Shown piece by piece: positions 43,819-57,400 of a stretch of DNA of 64,000 nucleotides. How positions within the stretch are numbered: the stretch's first letter is position 1; each line of letters starts with the position of its first letter. The DNA lies in contig NC_092473.1 in NCBI RefSeq assembly GCF_047495875.1, forward strand, positions 14,723,733 to 14,787,732, read 5' to 3'. This DNA is from Pithys albifrons albifrons. Taxonomy: Eukaryota; Chordata; Aves; Passeriformes; Thamnophilidae. Under the pieces are notes generated by a model. It had not been told where the DNA came from. It did no database searches and saw only the letters and a program-made list of their open reading frames with translations. Made by a program: the position numbers and the translations under genes.

Positions 43819-44654
43819 ATATTGTGGGGGCTGGAAGTTCAGGCTGGTAAAATCCACAACAACTCATCACAGGTAAACGGGGTTTTTTTGAGGTTTCTTG
43901 CTTGGTTTGAATGTGTGGATAAGCTGAAAAATACTCCGTAGTGCAGAGCTGGACTTGTTCAGGGTTGTTTTCCCAGCCGTCCTTGGGCAGGTGTGGGTGG
44001 AACAGCCAGACGGTTTCCAGTCCCGAAGACTTGAAGTTCCTCACCTGGTGCGGAGAAAACGTGGAATTGATGAGCATTTGGAGGTTGTTTGGTTTAATCC
44101 CTCCACCAAGTCCTACAAATGTGTATGAAACTTTTGGCACGTTCAGAAGTGAAGATTAACCTTTGTTGACACAATTCTGTGCTTGAGACAAACTTCCAAG
44201 GGCTTTGGAGGGTTCATTGACTTCTAAGGGTAAAAGGTGTTTTCCTTAATGTTAATGGATACACTGGGCTGATGTATTTACACTTGTCAGTGCTTTGGAT
44301 GTGTTAATGCAGGTCAGATTCCAGCGGGGCAGCGAGGAGGAAGGTCTGTTCCTCTCACGGATGTGCGGGAGCAGCTCCGGGTGCCGCGGCGGCTCCTTCA
44401 AAGGGAGCAGGAACGCTGACCTGACTCGGCGATGGGCATATTAGTTGCACTGTGTTTATTTTATTAGTGAGACCTTGTGGGAGCGTGCTGCCACTTGGGA
44501 ATGAGCCAGCCAAGCCTCAGCGCGGCAAACTGATGGGTAAATACCCAAAAATGTGGAACTCGGAGGTGGTTTCATGTGTCTGTTCTGTGCTGGCCTTTAG
44601 AGGAATAGCTGCATTTTCCTCCCTCAACACTTACCTGAAAGGAGGTTGCAGCCA

Positions 44655-44955
44655 GTTCTTGGTCTCTGCTCTCAGGGAACAAGTGGCAGGAGAAGAAGAA
44701 ATGGCCTCAAGTTGCACCAGGAGAGGTTTAGGTTGAATACTAGGAAAAATTTCTGCATGGAAAGGGTTATCCAGCCTTGGCACAGACTGCTGGGGGTAGT
44801 GATGGAGTCACCATTCCCAAAGGGTTTTAAAAGCCGTGTAGATGTGGCACCTGGGGATGTGGTTTAGTGCTAACCTGGGGGTGCTGGGTTAATAGTTGGA
44901 CTGGATGATCTTGGAGGTCTTTTCCAACCTAAATGATTCCAGGATTTATGATCCT
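44655..44955 (+). mobile_element. CR1 LINE 3' fragment
   Basis: Sense CR1 of another subfamily (CAAGTTGCACCAGGAGAGGT, GGAAAGGGTTATCCAGCCTT, GGACTGGATGATCTTGGAGG), ending near GATTCCAGGATTTATGAT. Confidence 0.85.
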
Positions 44956-45447
44956 TTCCATGAGGGTTTCTCCTGGTCAGCCCTTGCTGCTGTGCTGAGG
45001 CTCCACCTCGAGTGTTCACCCAACTCTTGTGTTTGATGGTTCCTTTAACACGTGGAAAACCCCCAAACTTGCCTTGTTTCACACAATGCAGTTGTGATAT
45101 CAATGAGGGCTCAAGAGTTTGGAAACAAATTACATCCATGGGGCTGGCTTGCTTGTCCTTTGGCTTTTCATGGTATTGGAGTGGTGGAAAGGGAGTGAAG
45201 CACATGTGACATCCCTCAGACATTTCTCATACCTGCTCATTTGTGAGGCACCAAATTCGAGGTGTTTCAGCTCCCTGGGGGTGGTGGGGCAGGAGGCAGC
45301 GAGGGCCGGGCTGCCCACCCAGGGGCCTTTGGAAGTGCAGTTCCTGCTGCCAGATTGTTTAATGATAAATGCCCTCAAGCTGCTAATGAGTTACTGATTG
45401 AGTGACTGTCCTGTGAGGCCGAGGATGAAGAAGGAGGCAGAGGGATG

Positions 45448-48400
45448 ATGGAGGGCAATTCCACTGCTGGAACTGTTACCCCCTCACAGCAGTTCAGTGT
45501 TGCTGACCTTGTTGTTGTAGTGGCTTATTTTGCCTTAAACGTTGGTGTGGGAATATGGGTAAGAGTCTTTTCCCTTGTTCCTTTCTGCTTTCTTGTTTGA
45601 ATAGCTTTGGGGTCTTTTCAGGGCTGGCTTTTCTGTGAAAGTCTCTATTATTTTCCTGTAGTTTTCACTTATGTATTTTGTGTGTTGTGCTGTGAGGAGA
45701 GAGGCTGAGAGAGCTGGGGGTGTTCACCTGGGGAAGGGAAGGCTCTGGGGAAACTTTAGAGCCCCTTCCAGTGCCTAAAGAAGCTCCAAGAGAGCTGGAG
45801 AGGGACTTCAGGCAAGGGGGAATGGCTTCCCACTGCCAGAGGGCAGGGTTAGATGGGATATTGGGAAGAAATTCTTCCCTGTGAGGGTGGTGATGTTGCC
45901 CAGCTAAGCTGTGGCTGTCCCATCCCTGGAAGTGTCCAGGGTGGATGGGGCTTGGAGCAACCTGGACTAGTGGAAGATGCAGGGATTTGGAATGAGATGT
46001 TCTTGAAAGTCCCTTCCAATCCAAACCATTCAGGGATTCTGTGATTTGCTCTGTTTTGTACAAACTCTCTGTCCCTTCCAGCCCCTATAGCAAGGCTCCT
46101 ATAGCCTGGGAACAAGCTGGAATCAGCCATGGCACAAACCTCTCCCTTGGGCTCTGTGAGCAGCTCTGCCCCTTGTCTATTAGAAGGTGTTGGGCCAGGT
46201 GCCCTGATAACAGAACAACCCTCAGCTACAGCAGTTGCTGACAAAGACTCTCCAAACCCATTTATTCTGCCTTGCAGAAGAATCCTGGCCAAAGCTGGGC
46301 CCTATTAGCCAATCTGTCTGCTCAGGATGGCACAGGACAGGCACATCCTCAGTGCTTCCCCCTCTCCGGGTGCTTCCTTTGCTATTCATGGCTGTGACTT
46401 CCCGGGGTGCAGCCACTCTTTCGTGTAATTAAGCTGGAGTTGCAGAGCTCCCATTAATTATCGAGTCTCCTGTCTCTTGGCTTCGTCTGGGAGACTTGGG
46501 CCTTGGTGTCTTGTCTGGGTTTTAGGGAGAGAGTGCTCTGTGCTGATCTTTCCTCCTCCCAGTCTTCCTGCAGGGTGAACAGGAACACGGTCAGTGGCTA
46601 TTTCCTTGCTGGCAGAGACATGGCCTGGTGGCCAGTAAGTAGAGACCTCTGTCCCTCTGGTGGCACCCTGGGCATGGGGACATCCTGCACCACTGTCCCT
46701 CCCACCAATTCCCCTCTCTGCTTTCTTCACTGCCCACTTTCCCCCACCCTGTCCACCTCCTCCCGCCAGGATTTGTGTCCTTGGAGCTGCATTTCCCTCC
46801 TCATTGCACGAAGGATGCTGGAGCCCACTTGGCTTGTTGGGCCTCCTCCTGGGCTTCTCTGAACTTGGGGAGGGATGCTTGGAGTCAAACATCCATCTCC
46901 ACCATCCCTGCGTGCTCCCAGTGACTCAAAAAAATCAGGGGTGTCCCAAGCTTTGTTTTTCCTTCTTATTTTGGTACAATCTTGACAAACTGGCTGTAGG
47001 TCCTTCCCATGTCTGGCACTGTCTCCTTGCACTGAGTGAGTGGCCACTGTGGCAAATGCAGCAACACGTGGCTCTTTCTCATCCTCCTGAAGACAAAAAA
47101 CTCCATCCCAAACCCACTGGGGGCATCCAGACGAGCTGGATAAAGGGAGTGCTGATTCCTAGGAACCCACAGCTACTTGGATTTTACCTGTTAAGGGTTT
47201 TTCTTACAAAAAAGAAAATTCCACATGGGGGCTCTTTGTTTCAGAAGTGACAGGGAGTTTTCCACCTCCTTTTCCTGAGTTATCCCCTCAGGGCTGTGCT
47301 GATGGGGAAGAACCAAAGCTGGTCCGTGCTGAGCTGTGGGGACCCGGCGTTTGGACCCCCCCTGGGAGCACCTGCAGCCCCTGCTCTGTTCCCACAGATC
47401 GGTGCCTCACTCTTTGCCAGCAGCGAAGGCTCCGGGCTCTTCATCGGCCTGGCCGGGACCGGCGCCGCGGGGGGAATCGCTGTCGCCGGCTTCGAGTGGA
47501 ATGTAAGAAATGTGTCGTGTCATTAAGGAAATGAGCTTGTCGCAGCAGATGGCCCATTTCACAGCACTGTCTAGAAAGGTTTGGGAAGAGCCGGGCAGGG
47601 GGTAATTAACACAACCCTGCTAACTCAGCTTCTCCAGCTCCTGTCTGGTGCTAGTCTGGTGTCAGCTCAACTCCATGTCCTCAGGGAAAAGGACATTTCG
47701 GACCCAACTTCCTAATCCAGCCCCTGCAGACCCTGACAGGGAGATGAATGAATAGGTCACCCATTCCCTGCTTCTCCCCACGTTGCATCCAAAGTCCTTG
47801 GACTGTGCAGCAAAAAAAAAAAAAGGCATTTGGCTTGTGTGGTGCTCAAGGAGTTGGTGGGAAATGTCTGGTCAGGAGCTGAAGGGCTGAGGGGAGCAGG
47901 TTGCTGCTGGCTGGGGGTCTCCACCATGACCCCATGCCTGTGGTCTGAAGCCATTTGTGGGTGTAAATGTGCCCTCAAGGGTGAGCCAGGGCTGGGTCAG
48001 GAGCAGGGACAGAGTTTAGGACTGCAGTTAGTGTTGAGCTGGAGCAGGCTCCATGTTTTTCCTGGCTGTGCCATGTTCCTCCTTCTCAACAGGCAACTTA
48101 CACTCTCCTGGCACTCGCCTGGGTGTTTGTGCCAGTCTACATCTCATCTGGGGTATGTACAGCTGCCCTGAGCCTGCTGTGGGCAGTGTGGCCCTGGACA
48201 GGTCCCCTGTCCCCAGGAGGACTGTCACCACTGTGACACTGCTGTGTCCTGCTCTGGGAACACCACTGTCCCCATGTCCCATCCCTGGGGGACGGGCCCT
48301 GGACAGGGCAGTGACCTCTCTCTGTCTCTCTCTCTCCCCTGGCAGATTGTCACCATGCCCGAGTACCTGCAGAGGAGGTTTGGGGGGCAGAGGATCCGGA

Positions 48401-51400
48401 TGTACCTCTCCAGCCTGTCACTCCTGCTCTCCATCTTCACCAAAATCTCAGTGAGTAGCTCCCCCTTGACTTCGTCACAAATCCACAACTGATTAAGCTC
48501 TCAAAATGTTATTTTGGGGCTCAAACCTTGTGTAGCCAAATCAGGGGAGAGCAGCTGCTGCAGGATGCTCCAGGAGGGAGTGGGACAACAAGCAGGAATT
48601 TGTGGGCAGGTGCTGTCTGTGACACCCCATGAGTTCAGGGGTAAGTCCAGCAGTGATGTCCGTGTGGCCCAGATGGGGCATGACAGGATTCCCAAACCTG
48701 CCTTGTGGCAGCGATTGAGGGTGAATTGTGCTCAGAGGTTGGGCTGCATGGGCTGGGTTTGTCTCCATGCTATGGCAGTGATGCTTTCCAGCATCCTCGA
48801 GGGATCCAGCAGAGCCAGGGACTGAGCTGGGAATGCATTCGTTGCTTTAGGGAGCGTGGGTGGGTTGCCTCGCTGCAGCTGTAAGATATTCAAGCCTGTA
48901 CAGAGAGTGCCTGATTTCCAGGCACTTTTCCACAGGGATGTTTTTCCCTCATTTTGACCTCGTTCACAACTCCCTGTGTGCAGCCTCCACTCACGCTGGT
49001 AACCATGGGAAGAGTTTATCCGAGGTAAAACAGCTAAAGAGCCTGTGATACCAGGTCTAGGGCAAGCAGGAGAGAGCCGGGCACAGACAGCCCTGGGGGG
49101 CTGGAGACAGCGAGACAGAGATCAAGAGCAAACAGCTCGGAAACTCTGGAGAGAAAACCTGCCGGAGGCAGCAATCCTGCTCTGATGGAGCAGGTGGATC
49201 CGACCCGGGCTCTGCTGGGGCTAAAACAAAAGTGCTTTTGCAGGTGTCTGGCTGCAAGAGAAGTGCTTTTGCATGAGGCTGCTGCGAGCAGAGGCTGTGC
49301 CAGGCAGGAGGGGCACTGCTGGTGTGTGTCTCCCCACGACGAGGCGCTCAGCGCCTGCCTCTGCATTTGCCAGCTCCATCAGCCTGGCTGGGTGCAGCAT
49401 CCCTCTCTGCAAGGCGTTTCTGCAGCCCCAGGCCCCGGGCTGAGCTGTGGGGGGATCCTCTGGGTCTCCCTCCGAGGGGTGTGTGGGATGGAGTAGCCCA
49501 GAAACAGGACTCGCTGTGCACATCCAGCAGCACTCAGTGCTAAGGGAGGGGCTGCACCTGCCTCGGGCAGAGCCCGGCGCTGCTGAGGGGATGTCCCCGG
49601 TACCAGGAGATCCTCTCTCCTTCCCAAGCTGCCCTCTGACCGTGGGAAAGGCACTGTGCTTTGGGTTTAACAGGCAGGTTCAGGGGCAGCAGCCCTTCCC
49701 ATTTACAGACTGGCAGAGGTGACATCAGTGACTCTGTTGGAGCAGCTGCCACCTGTATTTCCCCCCACAGAACCATGCCCTGTCCTGCTGGAGAACATTC
49801 TTCCCATAAAACTGATATTCTTTATATCCTAATCATGCATGCAGTTGAAAATCCTACAGCATTATTCCTGGAATCATCTTAGTGGCTCCTGGAGCACCAG
49901 CTCAGTTTGCAAGTCTGGGCAGTGACGCTCTGATCATTCCCTTATTCCACTTATGTCCAATGAACTGTTCCACTCACTCCCCTCCTGTGTCACATCTCTC
50001 CCCTGCTCCCAGGAAAAGACCCAGGAGGAGCCTGGGGAAGATGCTGGAGCATGTTTGTCTGTGGTGCTGTTCCCTGATTCTGTGATCTGCAGGGAATCTG
50101 TGGGATTCACACACATTCCTGCTGCTGTTTAAGAGGGAAGGTTGGAAGCTGGGGTAGGATTTCTGCTGGGGTAGTTTGTTCTTGCTGCTCTGGAGAAGAG
50201 ATCGTGGCTGGTTTGAGGTTGTCTGTGAGTCTCTTTCTAGAACACCACCCACATCCTCTCTTCTCTTACCGGATGGTGCCCTACCATGCCATGGTCCCTT
50301 TGGTTTCCAGTCTCTCCATGGCTTTGACCAGGGGGATGGATATGGATGTCCTATAAACTCATTCTTAGCTTGAGAAATGCTTGTGGTGTCACTCCTTGCC
50401 TAACACCAGATGACCCTGTAGATGACCCCTGGGCAGTGCCTGCCCCAATGGGAACCTCTGCGGTTCTCTGGGCCCTTCTCAGCACAACCTTCTGTTTGGA
50501 GCCTGGTGGACACTCCCAGACTCCTCTTCCTGGGCCTTTCCTCAGCCAGTGCTGTAGTTTCCTTGGTCTGCTGAGCTTTCTCTGATCTCTGAGTCAGGCA
50601 GGATGCAACAGAAGAGGAATCAGCCTAATAAGGGGATTATCTTGGCATCTGGCTCCATTCACAGTAAATCCCACAGACAATGGCTGGTTCCAGCAGTGGG
50701 TTGGGATGAATGTCTGCAGATACACGGGCGGGCGTTGCCAAACTGGCCCAGTGTCCCCATGTCCCTGTCCCCGGTGGTGGCCGCAGTGGGGAGTGTGGGA
50801 GCAGAGTGTGAAGTTTGGAACAATTAGGCAGGGCTGTCTCCTGGGGGAATTTCCTTTGGTCCTTGCTGGGGGCTGCCTCAAAGCCCAGGATTAGCTGGGC
50901 TTTTCCTGCCTCCTCTCCCTGCAGACGTTTCTTTGTGGATGGATTTCTGCTCCATGCCTGAGCTGAGACACGGCATTGGTGCTGCTCCCTTGGCCCTTCT
51001 TTTGGAGCACATGGAGTGACAGTCCTTCCTTTCCTGGAATTCGCCCTTTGGTGCACCCCAGCTTTCCACATTTCATGGCAGGGTGCAGCAGGGCTGCCCA
51101 AAATCCTGCTGAGAGGTGGCATCCCCCTGTCTAGAAACAGGTGAGGAGTTTCACAGGTGTCCCAGCCCTGGTGAAGGGCCCCTGGAGACTCCTCTGCACC
51201 CGGGTAACTCGTTCTACCAAGGCTTCATCAATTGTTAATCCCAAGCTGTCTCCAAAGCCAGTTTTCATTGGGAAGGTATTAACAACGTTGGGTAAGAAAG
51301 AGTTTCCAAGTGAGGTCAGTGGTGGAGGCAGGGATCTCTCTGGATTATGCAGCCTGACTTCAAAGGCTTCTCCCCTCCTTTTAAGGTTGAAAGGACTTAT

Positions 51401-54400
51401 TTTATGAATAGGTCATGCCTAGTTTTAATTAGCTTGTTTTTGTATTTGGGATGTCTTATTAACAACTCGGTCACATGTGCTTTTCTTTTTTCCCACCCTT
51501 GCAGAATTGCCAGGAAGGGAGGTGGAGATTCCTCTGCTTCCTCATAGCAAAGGCTTCGACTCATTTGCAGACGACTGCAAAAATGATTAAGCATTGAGAA
51601 AGCCAGGAGAAGTAATTATGAAATATCTTGTCCAGGGCTGAATCTTCCAGCTGGGCTGTGGGGAAGGGTTGCTGGAGAACCAGGGAGTCACAGGGGAGGA
51701 AAACTTCCTGGCTGGTGCTGATGTGACAAGTGATGGATCCCTCCAAGAGACAGAGGAAGCTCTGGAAGACACCAAGGATTCTGGGCTGGCACTGTGCTAG
51801 GAAGGCTTGAAATATTTTGGGTTCCCATTTCAGTCTGTGTTGGGAGGAGGTGGCTGAGGGCCCCTGGTTGAGGTTTTCTGCCTTGTTGCTGAAGCTTTCA
51901 CTGTGTGAATGGTTTAGTTGTTGTTTTCTAGGGTTTCCTGGTGGTATCAAGCTGTGTTTGGATTGCACTTGTGATGGAAAGGCATCAAGGAGCCACTGGT
52001 AGAGATTATGGCATAGTTGTCCATGATTAGTTCCTCTTCAAGAGGTCATTCCAGGGCTGAATTCCCTCTTGGTGCTGACAAAGACTCTTTCAGACACATG
52101 GCCAATCCCAGGTGCAGATGAGGACACGTAGTACCTCCCTTGGGAATGCCAGGCATGACTGTGGTCTAAGGCCTGGTTCAGAAGTTCTGGAAGAGTTCCT
52201 GAATTAGGATCCTCAAGATCATGGTGTAAGTGCTCTTCTGGTTGGTTTGAGTTGGTTTAATCCAGGTTATGTCTGACAGTGTGGGCTCACCTGCTGGGGA
52301 ATGGCTTTGTATGGAAGTTGGACGTGTGCTCACCTACTGGGGTTTGGGCCAGTGGAGCCAACACACATCTTGGCTTTTCCATTGCATGGCCCCTCTCCAT
52401 CACCTGAGGATGGTCCTCAGCTCCTGTGTGGGAGTGTCCTGGAGCAGTGCAGGGAGGAGGGAGGGCAGAGTTGGGGTGAGGAGGTGTGATATGGGAAATA
52501 ACATCAGTCCTACACCTTACTAATCCCAAGAAACTGCTCCCACATGACTGGGCAAGACAGTCCTGCTGCTGGGCGATGGTTTTTGGGAGGTGTGTGAAGA
52601 GAGATGTCAAATCAGAGCTGATGTCTTGGCTGTGGGAACCCGTCGTGGCTTCAGGCGAGGGTGTGGAGTCAGCTTGTCTTGCCTCTTCCTGCCCCTTCTG
52701 GCCTCACTCCCTTCTCCAAACAAGGTTTTTGAGAAGATGCCCCAGCTGAGAGCTGGGGATGGCTGAGCTCAGCTGTGGGTGGAGACGTGGTGGTGGCACT
52801 GCCATTGCACCTTGTCCTGTCCTTGCACAGCGTCGCTGCTTTTGTTGGAGGGGGTGCCCCAGCTTCAAGTCTCTGCTTTGCACGTCATTCCCACCAAGCC
52901 ATGACAACTCCCATGTGTGTACAATGATGGCTGGAGCTGCCTGCTCTGCTCCTCTGGGGCTGGGGAAAGGTGGCCTGGGACACCCACCTACAGCAGTGAC
53001 ACGGCCACTCACCTGGGACCCTTCAGGAGTGTCCTCCTGGCATGTGCTGTATGATGTCAGAGAAGGCTCCATGGATACCCCATTGTGGCCTTCCAGTGCT
53101 TAGAGTGGCTTATAAAAAAGAGGGAGAATGACATTTTATACAGGCAGATCATGGTAGGGCCAGGGAAAATGGTTTTAAACTCAAGGAGAGATTGGATATT
53201 AGGGAGAAATCCTTCCCTGTGGGGGTGGGCAGGCCCTGGCACAGGTTGGGCAGAGCAGCTGTGGCTGCCCCATCCCTAGAATTGTCCAAGGCCAGGTTGG
53301 ACAGGGCTTGGAGCAACCTGGGATAGTGGAAGGAAGAGATGAGCTTTTAAGATCCCTTCCAACCCACACCATTCCAGGGTTCCATGCCCTCACTGAACCC
53401 ACAGAGGTGACTGTTCCCCTGCTGTTTCAAAAGCCCTTGGGTGGTGGATGTCACCTGTCCCAGCCTCCCTGTTTTTTCTTCCATGCACAGACAGACCTGT
53501 ACTCGGGGGCCCTCTTTGTGCAAGTCTGCCTGGGCTGGGACCTCTACCTCTCCACCATCCTGATGCTGGTGGTCACAGGGCTCTACACCATTGCAGGTAG
53601 GTTGCTCAGCATCTGCTGGCCTCCATCTTCCTTCTTTGTTTGAACCACACCACTCACCTTCCTGCTTTTATTTTACTATTGTTATTTTTGGAAGGTTTTT
53701 GGGGTTTATACCAGTGGGGTTCATGTTCCTGCCCTACCCAGCCAGTATCTGAGCAGCCTTCTGGAGAGTCAGCTCAGGTGATGACTCAGTCCATGACCTC
53801 TCCTTTGTCATTACATCTTTTCATTAGTAATAACTCCTCCCCTACCATGAACCTGAGCCCTTTCTTGTGTGTGCACCGATTTGTAACAGCAATAATCAGG
53901 GCTTCTCCTATTACAGGACTATTATTATGGAATCTACAACCTGAGAGCCCTTTACCCAGCTCCTTTGCCTCCCTCGAGCCCTGCCCTCAGTGCAACCTGC
54001 TGCCCTCTCTCCACAAAGCTTTCAGGAATGTTTCTTGCCTGTGCTTCCCCATGGTGGGACCAGCTATTTTTGTGCAGAGGTTTCTTCTGTGATCCAGAGG
54101 TGATGAGGGTTTGGAGCTGGAGTTGGAAATTGTGGGTTCCTGGCTCACAGCCCCACTCACACCATGGAACTGTGTATCCCTGCCAGCCCTGTGGGTTATT
54201 ATGTTGGCTGGGCCATTCCCTCCTCTGGAAGTGCCAGTGGAGACACCCAGCAGGAATTTTTCCCTCGTTATCTGACCCCGGCCATCAAAACGGGAAACGG
54301 TTTAAGTGTATCTGTAACAGGGTGGATTTTGCAAGACTTTGGTTTTAAGCAAATCCCATCTCGGGTTTTTCCTGCCCACGAGGCTTGTTGTGATGTGAGA

Positions 54401-57400
54401 CACCTCGGTGTGAGCTCAGGCAGGTGTGATCATTGCATCACCCTGATCCTGAGAACATCTCTCCAAACCCCAGCAAGGCCAGGGATGATGCAGCCCTGAA
54501 TTCTTGGGATGTGGTTCAGTGACTGGGGTTGAAAGTCATTCAGTTTTGACCTATTTTCTTTAGCTCTGCTACTTTTTAGTGCTTCTCAGAGTGCTGAGTG
54601 ATTTCTGGCTGGGTGAGCAGGTGCTGGGTTTGCAGCAGCTCCAGAGGGAGAGCTTGGGATGGAAAGGCAGAAATGCTGCTGGCTGGATGGCCAAGGGGAC
54701 CCCACTAAGCACTGTGTGCTCAAAAATAAAACTATAGGGTTTGGAGAAGAGCTGAGGGTGTACAAAGAGGAAACCTGGTGTTAGGCAGAGGTTGGTTTAT
54801 GATGAAATCAATGTCCTGAATGTGATCTGCTGCTGGAGCACCCAAAGAGCTGGGTCTGGCAGGCATCCTCCTGACTGCGTGGAGATGTGGGGCTGCATCC
54901 CTTCCCTCCTGCCATCCCTTGGCTCCCCTCCTTGTCCCCAGTGAGGCTGCAGCCCCTGTGGCTTTTGGCTGCTCCCTCCACCCCATCTATGGGGGTTTTC
55001 TCCCCCCCTCCACACCAGACCCAGCGAGGAGCTGTTCCCCCTTCCCACTGCAGCCGCCCCCCACCACAGTGTCAGCAGGTTGAGGCTGGTGACAGGTACA
55101 TCCCCATGGGAAGTTTTATTGGGACTTTCTGACTGTTCCAAGCCCGACTCCAGCAGTGTTCCTGACCCCCTGCCCTGCTCTCGTGCAGGGGGGCTGGTGG
55201 CTGTCATCTACACCGACGCGCTGCAGACGCTCATCATGGTCCTGGGAGCCATCGTGCTGGCTGTGAAAGGTAAGGGCTGCTCCAGGGGGACCTCCTCTCC
55301 TCACTCAGGAGGTCTTGGGAATAAATAAAAACACTCAGTCTGAGCAATCTGTTGGCCAAGATGCCCAGCAGGACTTTGGTCTATGGCAATCACCTAAATG
55401 AGGTCTGTGGTGTCCCCGTGTCCCCTCTGCTGCCCCGTGTGCTGTTCCTCCAGGTGCAGATGCTGAGAAGCTTCCCCTGGTGCTCCATGTGGAACTGTCC
55501 CCAACAGTGGTGACATTCCTGTGGGCATTGCTGCTTGGCATGTTTGCCTCTCACTCTGAGACTGATCAAGAGCTTGAGAGAAAAGCAGCATTCCCAGTTC
55601 TGCTGCAGGTGTTTTGGTGGGATCTTCAGACAGGATCCCACTGCCTGAGGATGGGCACAGCAGAAGATGGTGCTGGAACAAGGCACAGCTGCAGGGGTGG
55701 GATGTGGAACGTGGTGCTGTGCCCTGCTCTGGGCTGCAGTGATTGTGGTTCATCACCAGTCCTTCCTGAACCCCCAGCACTGGTGTCTCCCTACATTCAG
55801 CCTCAGAGCATCCTTGTGCAGCCAGGAGCTTTCATCAGCCTGGTTCTGTCACTGGGGCTCTTGGCCCCAAGGAGCAGGAAGCAAAAAGTCAGGTCCCAGC
55901 TTCAAAGGCAGGTATTTACCTACAGAGGGTGATTTCCAGAGGCGCTCCTGAGATGATTTCCACCATCTCCTGGAAAAGGCAGGTAGGAAAGGCTTTGACC
56001 CAGTGCAGTGGAGGTGGGGGCAGCCCCAGAGCTGTGACCAGCCCTGTCCTGTGGCTGCTCCCCTGTGCCAGCACAGAGCTCGCTCCTGGGCCAGCCCTTG
56101 GACACAACAAGGTATATTTACAAGAAACAAATGAAAGGACAGAGACTTCCTGGAGAAGGGACAATAACACTTAACTACCCCAGCAGCAGCACGGAGCTGC
56201 TCCAGGCAGAGGAGCTTGCTGCCTGTGGAGGCAGAACAGAGCAGTGGCTGCAGCCTGTGTGTTAGACGTGGTGCCTGCATGTTGTGGGTCATTGTCTGGA
56301 GCTGTGCTTGGCCGTGGGGCTCTCTGAGGCTTGTCTCTGCCAGGCTTGGCTGGTGCAGCTGCACAGAGCAGCCAGAGGAGGAGGGCAGGTAGGCAAAGCC
56401 TGGAAAATCCCCTTGGGCAGCTGCAGAGCTCAGCTTGTTTTGGATTTGCTACCTGCAAGCGTGGAATGGTGTGTGCAGGGGGTGAGGGTGCTTGGCAGAG
56501 GGACTGGCCAGGGGAGCCAAAAGACAAGCTGCTGGTTGCACAGGTTTTTCCTCAGGACTCAGGAGAACTCAGGACCTGGAGGTGGGTGTGCCCCAAAGGT
56601 GTTTGGTTTACTCCTGCTCCTACCAAGCTCAGCTAATAAAGGATACTCTCAATAGAATTATGGAATGGTTTGGGTTGAAAGATGCACCTTCTACCAGTCC
56701 AGGCTGCTCCAAGCCCAGTCCAACCTGGCCTTGGACAATTCCAGGGATGGAGCAGTCACAGCTTCTCTGGGCACCTGTGCCAGGGCCTGCCCACCCTCAC
56801 AGGGCAGAATTTTTCCTTAATATTCCATCTAACCCTGTCCTCAGTCAGTTTAAAAATCACTTTGCTGAACAGAGACCTGGCAGTGCCATTGGTGGCTCTG
56901 GTTAGCTCCGTCAGGCTGTGCCATCCTGTACCCACTTGCCATTCAGCATGGGAATGTTGATCCCAGCAGAGCCCATGGGCTGAATCCCAGCATCTGCTGC
57001 CTGCAGGATTTTGCTCCACTCTTCCTTCTTAGCAGACGTGGGTGCTGTGACTTGCTGGTGAACACCTTTGGGAAGGGAGCAAGCCCTCACCTCCGGGCAC
57101 CAATCTCTGCTTTCAGCACTCGGCCTCTGCCTCTGGAGAGCCTTTGTTGGTGCCCAACGCCCATACAAAGCCTGGGAGTAGCCGGCGCCTGAATAAACCC
57201 AGAGCTGGAGTGGGGCCAGGGCTGCTTGTGCAAGAGCAGAAGGAGTTCAGAGGTGCTGACTCCCTGTGAGACACAGGATTGCAAGGGGGGCACAAGTGGG
57301 TGATGCCCCTTTGCCAACTCCCCAAAAGCCTCAGGTCAGGGAGGTGCCCTGGGATGAGGACAGGGCTGTATGTGGGTCATGGAATTGGGAGGGCTGCACA

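Larger units (their letters stand above)
43636..45444. other. Intergenic between PRPSAP2 and SLC5A10
   Basis: Holds CR1 fragments at 43728-43818 and 44655-44955 and a short GC-rich patch at about 44325-44400. No gene recognised; SLC5A10 upstream sequence presumably lies at its right end. Confidence 0.6.
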